Positions 1 to 5,562 of a stretch of DNA of 5,562 bases are shown here, in pieces. Source of the DNA: Prolixibacteraceae bacterium. GTDB lineage: Bacteria; Bacteroidota; Bacteroidia; Bacteroidales; Prolixibacteraceae. Location: positions 1 through 5,562 of the forward strand of contig DAIDJX010000226.1 of the NCBI GenBank assembly GCA_027451165.1, written 5' to 3'. Within the stretch, counting starts at the first letter, position 1. Each line of letters starts with the position of its first letter. Position numbers and translations under genes: made by a program. The notes below the pieces were generated by a model. The model was given only the letters and a program-made list of their open reading frames with translations. It ran no database searches and was not told the origin of the DNA.

Positions 1-686
1 CTTTTGCATGTTCGTTGACCTGCATGAAAGCCAATGCCCAGGAAAATATTATCAAAACAGGAATCACCAATGCCTTCTTCGGGGATTTCAACCTTTCCTA
101 TGAACGGTTGATTACTGAGGTAAGCTCCCTGCATTTCAAAATCGGCTACTTTAATCCGATGGCCAGTTTTACCCTGTCAGAGAAGGTTATTACCCCCGAC
201 GAATATACTTTCATCAAAGACAAGGGTGGATTTCACACCTCCCTGGAATATCGTTTTTACCTTTCCGGCGAAAAGACCCTGCAGGGTTTCTATCTGGCTC
301 CTTTTCTCCGGCATTTCAACCAGAAAGTCCACTACACCGATATGATCGATGGTGATAAATTCAATGTCAATGCCAAAATGTCGAACTTCGGACTGGGCGC
401 ACAGATGGGGTACCAGCTTATCCTGGCGAAAGGATTAACCTTCGATTTTTACTTTCTGGGCCTCAGTCTTGACCGTTATGCCGGAAAACTGGAATACAAG
501 CTTGCACAACCCCGGTCAGGATTCAATTATTCCAGCATTACCGACAATATCGACAAAACGCTGGAAGACTACCATTTCATTGCGAAGAACACCACCCACC
601 ATGTCAAAACCGACCGTGACGACGTGAAGTTTCCTTTCTTCCTTCCCGGGATCCGCATTGGTGTTAGTGCCGGTTACGCATTCTGA
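1..686 (+). CDS. Outer-membrane beta-barrel-like protein, 5'-truncated by the window edge
   Basis: The frame is open from base 3 to a TGA at 684-686. The first visible residues, FACSLTCMKANAQ, read like the end of a signal peptide with a cleavage site after A-N-A, just before QEN. The true start is therefore just left of the window, and the in-frame TTG at 15 and ATG at 24 are not believable starts. The mature part is about 212 residues. It has alternating polar/hydrophobic strands rich in aromatic residues (for example LEYRFYLSG, GFYLAPFLRHF, GLTFDFYFLGLSL) and finishes GIRIGVSAGYAF. A C-terminal Phe at the end of a last amphipathic strand is typical of barrels inserted by BAM. The style resembles small DUF3575/OmpA-barrel-like proteins of Bacteroidota, but I cannot assign a family firmly and no substrate is evident. 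The frameshifted CAP gene follows after 32 bp on the same strand, so the two may be co-transcribed. A barrel function is inferred. Confidence 0.75.
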   Translation, partial: FACSLTCMKANAQENIIKTGITNAFFGDFNLSYERLITEVSSLHFKIGYFNPMASFTLSEKVITPDEYTFIKDKGGFHTSLEYRFYLSGEKTLQGFYLAPFLRHFNQKVHYTDMIDGDKFNVNAKMSNFGLGAQMGYQLILAKGLTFDFYFLGLSLDRYAGKLEYKLAQPRSGFNYSSITDNIDKTLEDYHFIAKNTTHHVKTDRDDVKFPFFLPGIRIGVSAGYAF

Positions 687-718
687 AATTCATACAGCAT
701 TATAACAAAGGTTTCTGG

Positions 719-946
719 ATGCAAGGCAAGGGTATAATCTTCCTGACTTTTCTGATTATGCCCGTTCTATTACTGGCACAGGAAGACAGAACCAAAAAAA
801 AATGGCTCCAGCCCGACAAATACCTTTTTAACCCTTATGAAAAGGAGAAAGTGTCAGTTTCCGAAGCAGAATACCGGTTATACCGGCTGATTTGGATTTC
901 CGGATGTCAAAGGGCAAAGATTCTATCCCTCTATCTGCCTCTCTGA
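719..946 (+). CDS. N-terminal fragment of a secreted CAP-superfamily protein (frameshifted)
   Basis: This ATG frame encodes 75 residues, but only about the first 58 belong to the real protein. Residues 1-20 form a clear signal peptide (MQGKG, then a hydrophobic core ending PVLLLA, cleavage before QED) with no lipobox cysteine, so the product is exported and not a lipoprotein. A linker of about 25 residues follows, then SEAEYRLYRLI (48-58), which is the usual first helix of bacterial CAP/SCP-like domains (family pattern LYRLINEYR). After that the frame gives nonsense (WISGCQRAK...) and stops at 946. The expected continuation, DFRMSKGKDSIPL, is found in another frame from 892. An AAAGG stretch lies 7 bases before the ATG, a weak ribosome-binding candidate. 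The gene begins 32 bp after the barrel gene and may be read from the same transcript. The frameshift is analysed in a separate entry. Confidence 0.7.
   Translation: MQGKGIIFLTFLIMPVLLLAQEDRTKKKWLQPDKYLFNPYEKEKVSVSEAEYRLYRLIWISGCQRAKILSLYLPL
888..895 (+). other. One-base frameshift in the CAP gene
   Basis: Upstream of this point the frame starting at 719 gives SEAEYRLYRLI; downstream the frame containing 892 gives DFRMSKGKDSIPL. Adding one base next to AT at 890-891 would read LYRLI-LDFRMSKGK, which fits the family pattern LYRLINEYRKSKG without a gap. The simplest reading is therefore a one-base deletion. It may be a consensus error or a real mutation. Confidence 0.75.
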
Positions 947-1539
947 CTTTCGTAGCACAGACTCATGCCGGGGATCTTACTGAGCATTATACTCCAAATA
1001 AGAAATGTGACATGCACAGCTGGTCCAAAAAAGGAACCTGGACGCCCTGTTGTTACACATCCGATCATGCCAACGCGGGCTGCAGCTGGAGTAAACCAGG
1101 GGAACTGACCCCCTATAAAGCGGATGGATTTGAGGTTGTCTACTTTGATTACCAGATACCTGTCCCGGGAAATGTCCTGGAAAAATGGAAAAAGAATCCA
1201 ACCAATAACGATATGCTTTTGAATATGGGCCAATGGTCAACTGAAAGCTGGAAAGCAATCGGCGTAGGAATTTACGGCAACTATGCTTCGGTTTGGTTGG
1301 GGAAATTACCGGATAAAGAAGGGGCGCCAAAAACAGAAACTAAAGAAAATCACCGAGTTTGGATTTGCAAACCTACTCATTCCATCGGGGCTGTATCAAT
1401 CGGAATATTGCGATGCATTTTTACTCTGTGGAACTCTGTGCAAAACTCTGTGGAACTCTGTGAAACTGTTTTATCAATCTTTCACACACCGCACAAAATA
1501 TCCCCTACCCCTCGGACTGTAGTACTTGATCAGCTGTGA
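892..1539 (+). CDS. CAP-domain (SCP/PR-1-like) body of the same frameshifted gene, with run-on tail
   Basis: This frame carries the main CAP domain. Residues counted from the TTG at 892: IPLSASLTFVAQTHAGDL (12-29, the helix with the conserved His25), a cysteine-rich loop with MHSWS and WTPCCYTSDHA (41-60), GFEVVY (79-84, where this subfamily keeps the conserved Glu), and WKAIGVGIYGNYASVWLGK (120-138, the final conserved strands). CAP proteins are secreted; members include protease-like, lipid-binding and unknown functions, and no specific role can be given here. The usual histidine of the GHN-type motif is replaced (NPTNN, Asn105), so any chemistry relying on the CAP tetrad is doubtful. TTG at 892 is not a real start, because translation should enter from the signal-peptide frame beginning at 719. 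The last 70 or so residues, after GAPK, resemble no CAP tail, run through the ACTCTGTG repeats and overlap the convergent FISUMP gene by 66 bp. They are probably read-through of noncoding DNA. Confidence 0.7.
   Translation: MDFRMSKGKDSIPLSASLTFVAQTHAGDLTEHYTPNKKCDMHSWSKKGTWTPCCYTSDHANAGCSWSKPGELTPYKADGFEVVYFDYQIPVPGNVLEKWKKNPTNNDMLLNMGQWSTESWKAIGVGIYGNYASVWLGKLPDKEGAPKTETKENHRVWICKPTHSIGAVSIGILRCIFTLWNSVQNSVELCETVLSIFHTPHKISPTPRTVVLDQL
1423..1462. repeat. Four-unit ACTCTGTG array (two 18-bp direct repeats)
   Basis: The octamer ACTCTGTG occurs at 1423-1430, 1433-1440, 1445-1452 and 1455-1462. The pairs form two identical 18-bp copies (1423-1440 and 1445-1462) separated by CAAA. The start-to-start spacing is 10, 12 and 10 bp. 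The array sits 11 bp beyond the TGA of the convergent FISUMP gene and inside the run-on tail of the CAP frame, so it marks the noncoding junction between the two genes. No GC-rich hairpin with a T-run accompanies it, so I do not call it a terminator. Its function is unknown. Confidence 0.85.
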
Positions 1540-1657
1540 GGTGTCGTAGTTAAATCCCCAGTGGTAACCATTGGTTTCATCACGGGGAACTGCCTGCCAC
1601 CAGGAGGCAAACATGCCCTGCTGTACAAAATCAAGTGCATCAGTACAACGGAAACCC
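1474..1657 (-). pseudogene. Out-of-frame C-terminal 58 codons of the FISUMP domain
   Basis: In the neighbouring minus-strand frame, directly after the G6 tract, the sequence continues FRCTDALDFVQQGMFASWW, then NGYHWGFNYD and ends YFVRCVKD followed by TGA (1476-1474). This is the standard end of FISUMP domains (family pattern PGGFR...G.FASWW...GFSVRCV+D). Joined to PGGF of the upstream frame, it completes the domain and gives a 972-residue protein. The tail shows no further stop or damage, so the lesion is recent, switchable or a sequencing artefact. Confidence 0.85.
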
Positions 1658-4393
1658 CCCTGGCACCGCATTGAATTCACTGCTGTTGTTGCTGGCGGGA
1701 TTATTCCCCGGCGTTCCAGAATAAGAGGAAGCATTCCAACCCGATTTGGCTGCCATAGCCTTGGCAATTCTGTTACCGGAGCCTCCAAACCCATACCCGT
1801 TATCCACCAGGTAAGCCCACAAAGTGGCCCAGTCCTGATCACCAGGAATATGCCAGCCTTGCGGACATATTCCCCTGATGGTACCCCCGGGTGCCGGAGT
1901 TTCTCCTTTGGTTGCAGCCTTCCAGTTGTACATCACCCCATAGAGGGCATAACCCGGAGCCTGCTTAGCTTCAGCCACATTGTTACCATAATACCCCTTT
2001 ACATAATAATAGGCTTCCGTATTGCTTCCCGGTTTGGGCGGTGTAACAGAAGGGAGATAAGCCAGGTTCTCCACCATCCAAACTGCAGTTCCGAATTTTT
2101 TGGTCTTGTAGTCTTTCCCGTCAACAGTCACGGTACCATAAGCATCCTTATCATACACTTCCACAGAATCACGCACAACAGAAATGATATCACCTGCGGC
2201 ATTGAAAATTTGGGTGGTGAAGTCGTTAAATCCCGGTTTCGATCCGACTGTCCATTGAAAAGTTGTCTCTCCGGAGGCGTTGCTGATCATAAGCTCATCA
2301 CGGAAAGTTCCCTCTCCCCGGATAAAAACAGTGCAGCCAGGAACAGGCAATCCGGCGTTGTCGGACACCCTGAAAACCAAATCAAGGGCAGAGGAGAAAT
2401 GGACCTTCCCGGGGTTGACAAATTGTGTCGTCAACTTCACCGGAGCACGCCACCGCACACTTTTTACCAATTCCAGTTTTCCGGAATCAAAATCAGCGCC
2501 GTCAAGACCTGCACATTCCAGGTTACCTGTTGTCTGAAGCTCTCCACCTTCCTCTATAATTGAATTCCATGCGGTAAAAGATCTTAGACCAGTGGTGGCA
2601 CTTACCTGCTGCAAGCGGGCTGAATGGTCAATGACAGTAAAGGGTATTTGGCGGGCCGAAAAAAGCGGCCTTCCATAAATTTGAATGGCTGTGGATGGAA
2701 ACAGGGAAAGCCGGGCATACGCGTCAGTATTGCCGGAGAGGGACACAGGCAATTTAGGGTATTCCATACTTCCGTTGAATAGAGGACTGAACTGGCTCTT
2801 TTCTCCGGAATACTCCCAGCCCTGGTTAAAATTACAGCTTTGGTCGATTTTCCAGGTGCCATTTAAAGTTCCTTGAGTCCTCAATTCCAGTTGCTGGTTT
2901 AGTTCTATCCGGAATTCGACCCACACCGGAATTCCATCAATAAGGAATTTGATGCTCACTTTCCGGACAGTCATCACCTGCTGGGGTGGAAGATTAAGGC
3001 CAACAGCCTCTGCGATCGAAAAGGAGAGGTCACTTTTTATTTTGCCCTGCCCATTAACAGTCACTCTCCCCCACCCTAACTCTCCAAGACTACTTTTGGT
3101 TACTTCATCGATTCGCCCTTTACCCACAAAGCGGAAGGAAAGGTCACCTTCTTCTGAAAGCTGAAGATTACCGTTTGACATGGAAATCCGGAACTTATCA
3201 TTTGGATTGACCTGTATGGAGAGGTTTTCCTTACTCCCCTGGATAGTTGGGAACAGGGGCTTGTCGGTTCCCGGTGATTGGAGCGGGCTGACCACCTGTC
3301 TGATCCCATTTCCCAAATCATAAACAATTAACACAGGGTGAACCACCCCTCCGGCATCGGTAAATGCCCGGGATAGCGCATCCAGACTGCTCTGGCTGCT
3401 AACCGGTGTCAGGGGATCCATCCATACAGTACTCATTTTCAGCTCCTTATTGACAAATACCTCCTGTAAACCAGCCGGGATTGTTTGCAACATGAACTTG
3501 CCATTGTTGCTGTTCACTGAAATTACCTTCCGGAGAAAACCGGTAGTATCATTTTCCGCCACGAAAATATCACCATATTTCAGGGCTGCTCCATTTCTTT
3601 CCGGCGTAAGTGTGGCCAAACCGTCAGCAAGGTTAAATGAATCAAGCTTAAATTTGCCTTCCAGACTGACATAGGCATTGCTGATCCCGGATACATCTGC
3701 TGAATTGGTGATCAACACATATTGAATTTCAGCGGATTGCGTAATCCTGAAGGATTTTGGATAGGCATAAAAAGAACGCCTGTAAACTGAAATCCGGAGG
3801 CTGTCGCCTGTAAGGAACTGAAAATCAGCCAAACCTGAAGCGATTCCCTTTTTAAGGAATACTTCGCCGCTGTTTCCGGATTGTTGCTGCAAGGTGATGG
3901 AACCGCCGGAAGAAGCGCCCATTACCTTAAATGAGCTGGTTTTACCCTTATAAAATACTTTTACGAGAAATTGACCTGGAATACCCACTTTGAGTGATAG
4001 CAGCTGGTGAGGGAAAAAGCTGAGGTTATTATCTTCCATCACCTTTTGTCCCAACAGGTTATAGACTGCAATGCTACCATTCCCGGAAACATCATTACCC
4101 AAAGCAATAGTTGCCGTACCAGGCTGATTCTGAAGAATCCGGAAACGGCTTTCACTGGTTAAACCAGAGGAGGTGGTTCCCTGGAAAGCCTTTTGGGTGA
4201 GGTTGATGATATAATCCTTCCGGGGTGGCAGATCACTAAAGAGTATGCTGGTTTTGTTGCTTACATTTTCCACCAGAATCGAATCCAGTGGAGAGGTTTC
4301 GTTCCCGTTCAGGGCAGAAATCGTATAAATCAAATCCTGACCGGACGACATCCCTGTAATGAAAATCAGCAAAACGAAATATAGGTAACGCAT
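1640..4393 (-). CDS. Large exported multidomain protein with T9SS-tail-like module and C-terminal FISUMP domain
   Basis: As read, 917 residues; correcting one base extends it to 972, ending at 1474. Residues 1-19 are a signal peptide (hydrophobic YFVLLIFITGM, cleavage near SSGQ-D) without a lipobox. Residues 95-157 resemble a T9SS type A sorting tail (VYNLLGQKV at 110-118, then LKVGIPGQFLVKVFYKGK), although such tails normally lie at the extreme C-terminus. Residues 230-600 are a long beta-rich region with GDIFVAE...GFLRKVISV (274-293), GIPVWVEF (487-494) and a GW-containing repeat-poor stretch, a pattern I associate with large surface proteins of Bacteroidota. Residues 663-748 look like an Ig-like (Big_1-type) module: VFRVSDNAGLPVPGCTVFI, then a GETTFQW strand. 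From 752 the FISUMP domain (Fibrobacter succinogenes major paralogous domain) begins: VDGKDYKTKKFG, WMVENLAYLP (772-781), YALYGVMYNW (815-824), GICPQGWHIPGDQDW (841-855). In this frame it is cut off after PGGF by PLY and TGA. The ATG at 4393-4391 is supported by the signal peptide and a promoter match about 60 bp upstream. The product is likely a cell-surface or secreted protein; its ligand is unknown. Confidence 0.85.
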   Translation of the reverse strand: MRYLYFVLLIFITGMSSGQDLIYTISALNGNETSPLDSILVENVSNKTSILFSDLPPRKDYIINLTQKAFQGTTSSGLTSESRFRILQNQPGTATIALGNDVSGNGSIAVYNLLGQKVMEDNNLSFFPHQLLSLKVGIPGQFLVKVFYKGKTSSFKVMGASSGGSITLQQQSGNSGEVFLKKGIASGLADFQFLTGDSLRISVYRRSFYAYPKSFRITQSAEIQYVLITNSADVSGISNAYVSLEGKFKLDSFNLADGLATLTPERNGAALKYGDIFVAENDTTGFLRKVISVNSNNGKFMLQTIPAGLQEVFVNKELKMSTVWMDPLTPVSSQSSLDALSRAFTDAGGVVHPVLIVYDLGNGIRQVVSPLQSPGTDKPLFPTIQGSKENLSIQVNPNDKFRISMSNGNLQLSEEGDLSFRFVGKGRIDEVTKSSLGELGWGRVTVNGQGKIKSDLSFSIAEAVGLNLPPQQVMTVRKVSIKFLIDGIPVWVEFRIELNQQLELRTQGTLNGTWKIDQSCNFNQGWEYSGEKSQFSPLFNGSMEYPKLPVSLSGNTDAYARLSLFPSTAIQIYGRPLFSARQIPFTVIDHSARLQQVSATTGLRSFTAWNSIIEEGGELQTTGNLECAGLDGADFDSGKLELVKSVRWRAPVKLTTQFVNPGKVHFSSALDLVFRVSDNAGLPVPGCTVFIRGEGTFRDELMISNASGETTFQWTVGSKPGFNDFTTQIFNAAGDIISVVRDSVEVYDKDAYGTVTVDGKDYKTKKFGTAVWMVENLAYLPSVTPPKPGSNTEAYYYVKGYYGNNVAEAKQAPGYALYGVMYNWKAATKGETPAPGGTIRGICPQGWHIPGDQDWATLWAYLVDNGYGFGGSGNRIAKAMAAKSGWNASSYSGTPGNNPASNNSSEFNAVPGGFPLY
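1655..1660 (-). other. G6 homopolymer causing frameshift in the FISUMP gene
   Basis: On the coding (minus) strand the sequence is CCA GGGGGG TTT CCG. With six G the frame reads P-G-G-F-P-L-Y-stop. With five G it reads P-G-G-F-R-C-T-D and runs to the normal FISUMP end. A single-base length change in this tract therefore decides whether the last 58 residues are made. Confidence 0.85.
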
Positions 4394-4450
4394 TCTCTGG
4401 ATATTACTCTATCATAAAACCCCTGAGAAAGGGATTGGTTCAAAGACGGG

Positions 4451-4458
4451 CAAATATA
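4451..4458 (-). promoter_or_regulatory. Candidate Bacteroidota -7 element for the FISUMP gene
   Basis: On the minus strand the bases read TATATTTG, an exact match to TAnnTTTG, the -7 consensus of the Bacteroidota primary sigma factor. It would start transcription around 4444, leaving a leader of about 50 bases before the ATG at 4393. A good TTG-type -33 element at the usual 19-21 bp distance is not visible, so support is one-sided. Confidence 0.5.
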
Positions 4459-4562
4459 CACGATTTAAATATACCTGAATTTTCACTTGAGGATTTTGCA
4501 GGTATCCCAGCAGAAAACTCTTAAATTTTAAAAGTAATTTCAGGAAGGAAATAATAATCTGT

Positions 4563-4570
4563 TAATTTTG
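4563..4570 (+). promoter_or_regulatory. Candidate Bacteroidota -7 element for the C10 protease gene
   Basis: TAATTTTG matches TAnnTTTG exactly. Transcription would begin around 4577, giving a leader of about 80 bases before the ATG at 4658. The upstream region is AT-rich (4521-4540), but no clear TTG -33 element is seen. The predicted start falls in the 8-bp tandem duplication at 4573-4588. Confidence 0.45.
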
Positions 4571-4572
4571 AC

Positions 4573-4588
4573 CATTGGATCATTGGAT
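4573..4588. repeat. Perfect tandem duplication of CATTGGAT
   Basis: CATTGGAT is repeated back to back (4573-4580 and 4581-4588), with the next base C again matching the unit start. It lies 2 bp downstream of the plus-strand -7 candidate, in the 264-bp divergent intergenic region. It may be a simple slippage duplication or a binding site; nothing in the sequence distinguishes these. Confidence 0.7.
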
Positions 4589-4657
4589 CCGGGATATTTT
4601 AGATGGACAGCCAACAGATATTGAATAAAACCAATTGTAAAGATAAAATTCATTACG

Positions 4658-5562
4658 ATGAAATGTTTAATTACCCATTTCCTTTTGCTGTGTTTCCCGG
4701 TATGCGTGACAAATGTTTATGCAGGAATAGTATCAAAAGAAACTGCCGTTAAAGTTGCCCATAACTTCCTGAAAAACCAGGGGAATCCGGAAAATCTCAA
4801 AAGTTCAGGCAATTTAATGTTTTGCCAGCCTTACGGCAATATTCGTCTGACAGATGGTACAGCCAGCGAAAATCCTGCATTTTTTGTCTTTAATACTGAA
4901 AATCAGGGATTCGTAATTATTTCAGGAGATGATGCCCTATCTCCTGTATTGGCCTATTCCAAAGATAATCCCTTTGATTTCAGCCATATGTCTCCAGGAT
5001 TGGAAGCCTTATTAGGGGATTATGAAACCGCAATCAGTTATGCTGTGCGGAAAGACCTGAAAGCAACCACCACTGTAAAAGAGGAATGGGCAAACCTGTT
5101 GCAGGGAGAACTTAAATCCGCCTTTGCCGTCGATAGTGTTCAAGCCATGACTACCACCAAATGGGGATATGGCTCACCTTATAACAACATGTGCCCGGCT
5201 GATCCCAAAGCCAGTGTTAAAAACGGGGGCAGATGCCCGGCAGGATGCGCTGCTGTGGCCATGGCGCAGATTATGAAATTCTGGAACAGTCCGGTAATAG
5301 GTATTGGATCAAATATTTACGGATCTAATTACGGTGATTTGTCGGCCAATTTCGGATTGACCTGGTATGACTGGAAAAACATGCCTGATGTAGTGGAGAA
5401 TTCATCCCCGGGATATCAGAAAAATGCAGTAGCCACCTTGATATACCATTGCGGAGTGAGTGTTGATATGGATTATGCCTATAATAAAAGCGGCAGCTAT
5501 TTCATTTGTGAACCTGAACCTTACTCCTATTTAAACTGTGTATTGAAAGCTTTACCGAAATA
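4658..5562 (+). CDS. C10-family (streptopain-like) cysteine protease, 3'-truncated by the window edge
   Basis: An open frame of 301 codons runs from ATG 4658 to the right edge with no stop. Residues 1-22 are a signal peptide (MKCLITHFLLLCFPVCVTNVYA). Residues 24-130 form a Spi-like inhibitory propeptide of the kind that keeps C10 zymogens inactive: VSKETAVKVAHNFLKNQG near its start and PAFFVFNTENQGFVIISGDD (73-92), then SPVLAYSKDNPFD. The peptidase domain begins near 160 with TTTKWGYGSPYNNMCP and holds the catalytic cysteine in GRCPAGCAAVAMAQIMKFW; Cys197 (codon 5246-5248) aligns with the active-site Cys of SpeB (GCVATATAQIMKY). FGLTWYDWKNMP (232-243) and VATLIYHCGVSVDMDY (258-273) are further family hallmarks. 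The catalytic His and any C-terminal T9SS sorting domain would lie beyond the window. It is expected to be secreted and self-processed. The start is favoured because it directly precedes the signal peptide; the leader is A-rich with no strong Shine-Dalgarno. It is transcribed divergently from the FISUMP gene. Confidence 0.92.
   Translation, partial: MKCLITHFLLLCFPVCVTNVYAGIVSKETAVKVAHNFLKNQGNPENLKSSGNLMFCQPYGNIRLTDGTASENPAFFVFNTENQGFVIISGDDALSPVLAYSKDNPFDFSHMSPGLEALLGDYETAISYAVRKDLKATTTVKEEWANLLQGELKSAFAVDSVQAMTTTKWGYGSPYNNMCPADPKASVKNGGRCPAGCAAVAMAQIMKFWNSPVIGIGSNIYGSNYGDLSANFGLTWYDWKNMPDVVENSSPGYQKNAVATLIYHCGVSVDMDYAYNKSGSYFICEPEPYSYLNCVLKALPK

Larger units (their letters stand above)
4394..4657. 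other. Divergent intergenic region between FISUMP and C10 protease genes
   Basis: These 264 bp separate two divergently transcribed exported-protein genes. The region is AT-rich and contains one TAnnTTTG match for each direction (minus 4451-4458, plus 4563-4570), about 105 bp apart, plus the CATTGGAT duplication. No riboswitch-like fold, tRNA or small ORF of note is visible. Confidence 0.7.

Noticed and set aside
15..26. TTG at 15 or ATG at 24 as the start of the barrel gene
   Set aside because: The frame is open to the left edge and the residues before these codons form the end of a signal peptide, so the true start lies outside the window.
931..1330. Two minus-strand open frames (931-1233, 977-1330)
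   Set aside because: Both are antisense to the well-supported CAP domain and show no recognisable protein features.
1399..1414. Imperfect palindrome ATCGGAATATTGCGAT as terminator or operator
   Set aside because: It is short, has a mismatched pair, is AT-centred and lacks a T-run; probably chance.
1423..1466. CRISPR array
   Set aside because: The repeat units are only 8-18 bp with 2-4 bp between them; there are no spacers and no cas genes.
1283..1522. 79-codon plus-strand frame possibly giving an alternative CAP C-terminus
   Set aside because: It starts inside conserved CAP codons in another frame and its translation also runs through the repeat array; no family resemblance.
1571..2563. 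330-codon open frame on the plus strand
   Set aside because: It lies wholly antisense to the FISUMP gene, covers the conserved FISUMP codons, has no signal or recognisable domain, and its translation is rich in Ser/Arg/His as expected of an antisense shadow.

Overview
The window looks like a stretch of a Bacteroidota chromosome, probably a free-living or gut-type Bacteroidales/Marinilabiliales relative. The evidence is a FISUMP-domain protein, a type IX secretion (T9SS) tail-like module, a C10 (streptopain-type) protease with a Spi-like propeptide, promoter elements of the TAnnTTTG type, and an absence of strong Shine-Dalgarno sites. All four genes encode exported proteins, so this is a cell-surface/secreted-protein region with no sign of a metabolic operon. 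The genus cannot be named from the sequence.

Layout: (1) positions 1-686 (+) hold the 3' part of an outer-membrane beta-barrel-like protein whose start lies outside the window. (2) Positions 719 to about 1340 (+), 32 bp downstream, hold a secreted CAP-superfamily (SCP/PR-1-like) protein that is broken by a one-base frameshift near 890-895. Its distal frame runs on to 1539. (3) Positions 1474-4393 (-), convergent with it, hold a large multidomain surface protein: signal peptide, T9SS-tail-like module near the N-terminus, a long beta-rich middle, an Ig-like module and a C-terminal FISUMP domain. The last 58 codons are thrown out of frame by an extra base in a G6 tract (C6 on the + strand, 1655-1660). 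(4) Positions 4394-4657 are a 264-bp divergent intergenic region with one TAnnTTTG match for each direction and a perfect 8-bp tandem duplication. (5) Positions 4658-5562 (+) hold the N-terminal 301 residues of a C10 cysteine protease, running off the right edge.

The two frameshifts within about 0.8 kb both interrupt otherwise well-conserved domains and both are repaired by a single base. They are either consensus errors (the G6 case especially), real decay, or, for the homopolymer, possible phase variation. The sequence alone cannot separate these. A short array of four ACTCTGTG units lies at the convergent junction between the CAP and FISUMP genes.

I did not find a convincing new multi-gene system. 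The most interesting items are the unusual architecture of the FISUMP protein, the homopolymer that gates its C-terminus, a CAP domain that lacks one of its usual histidines, and the small repeat array. No RNA genes, CRISPR arrays, insertion sequences or phage genes were seen.
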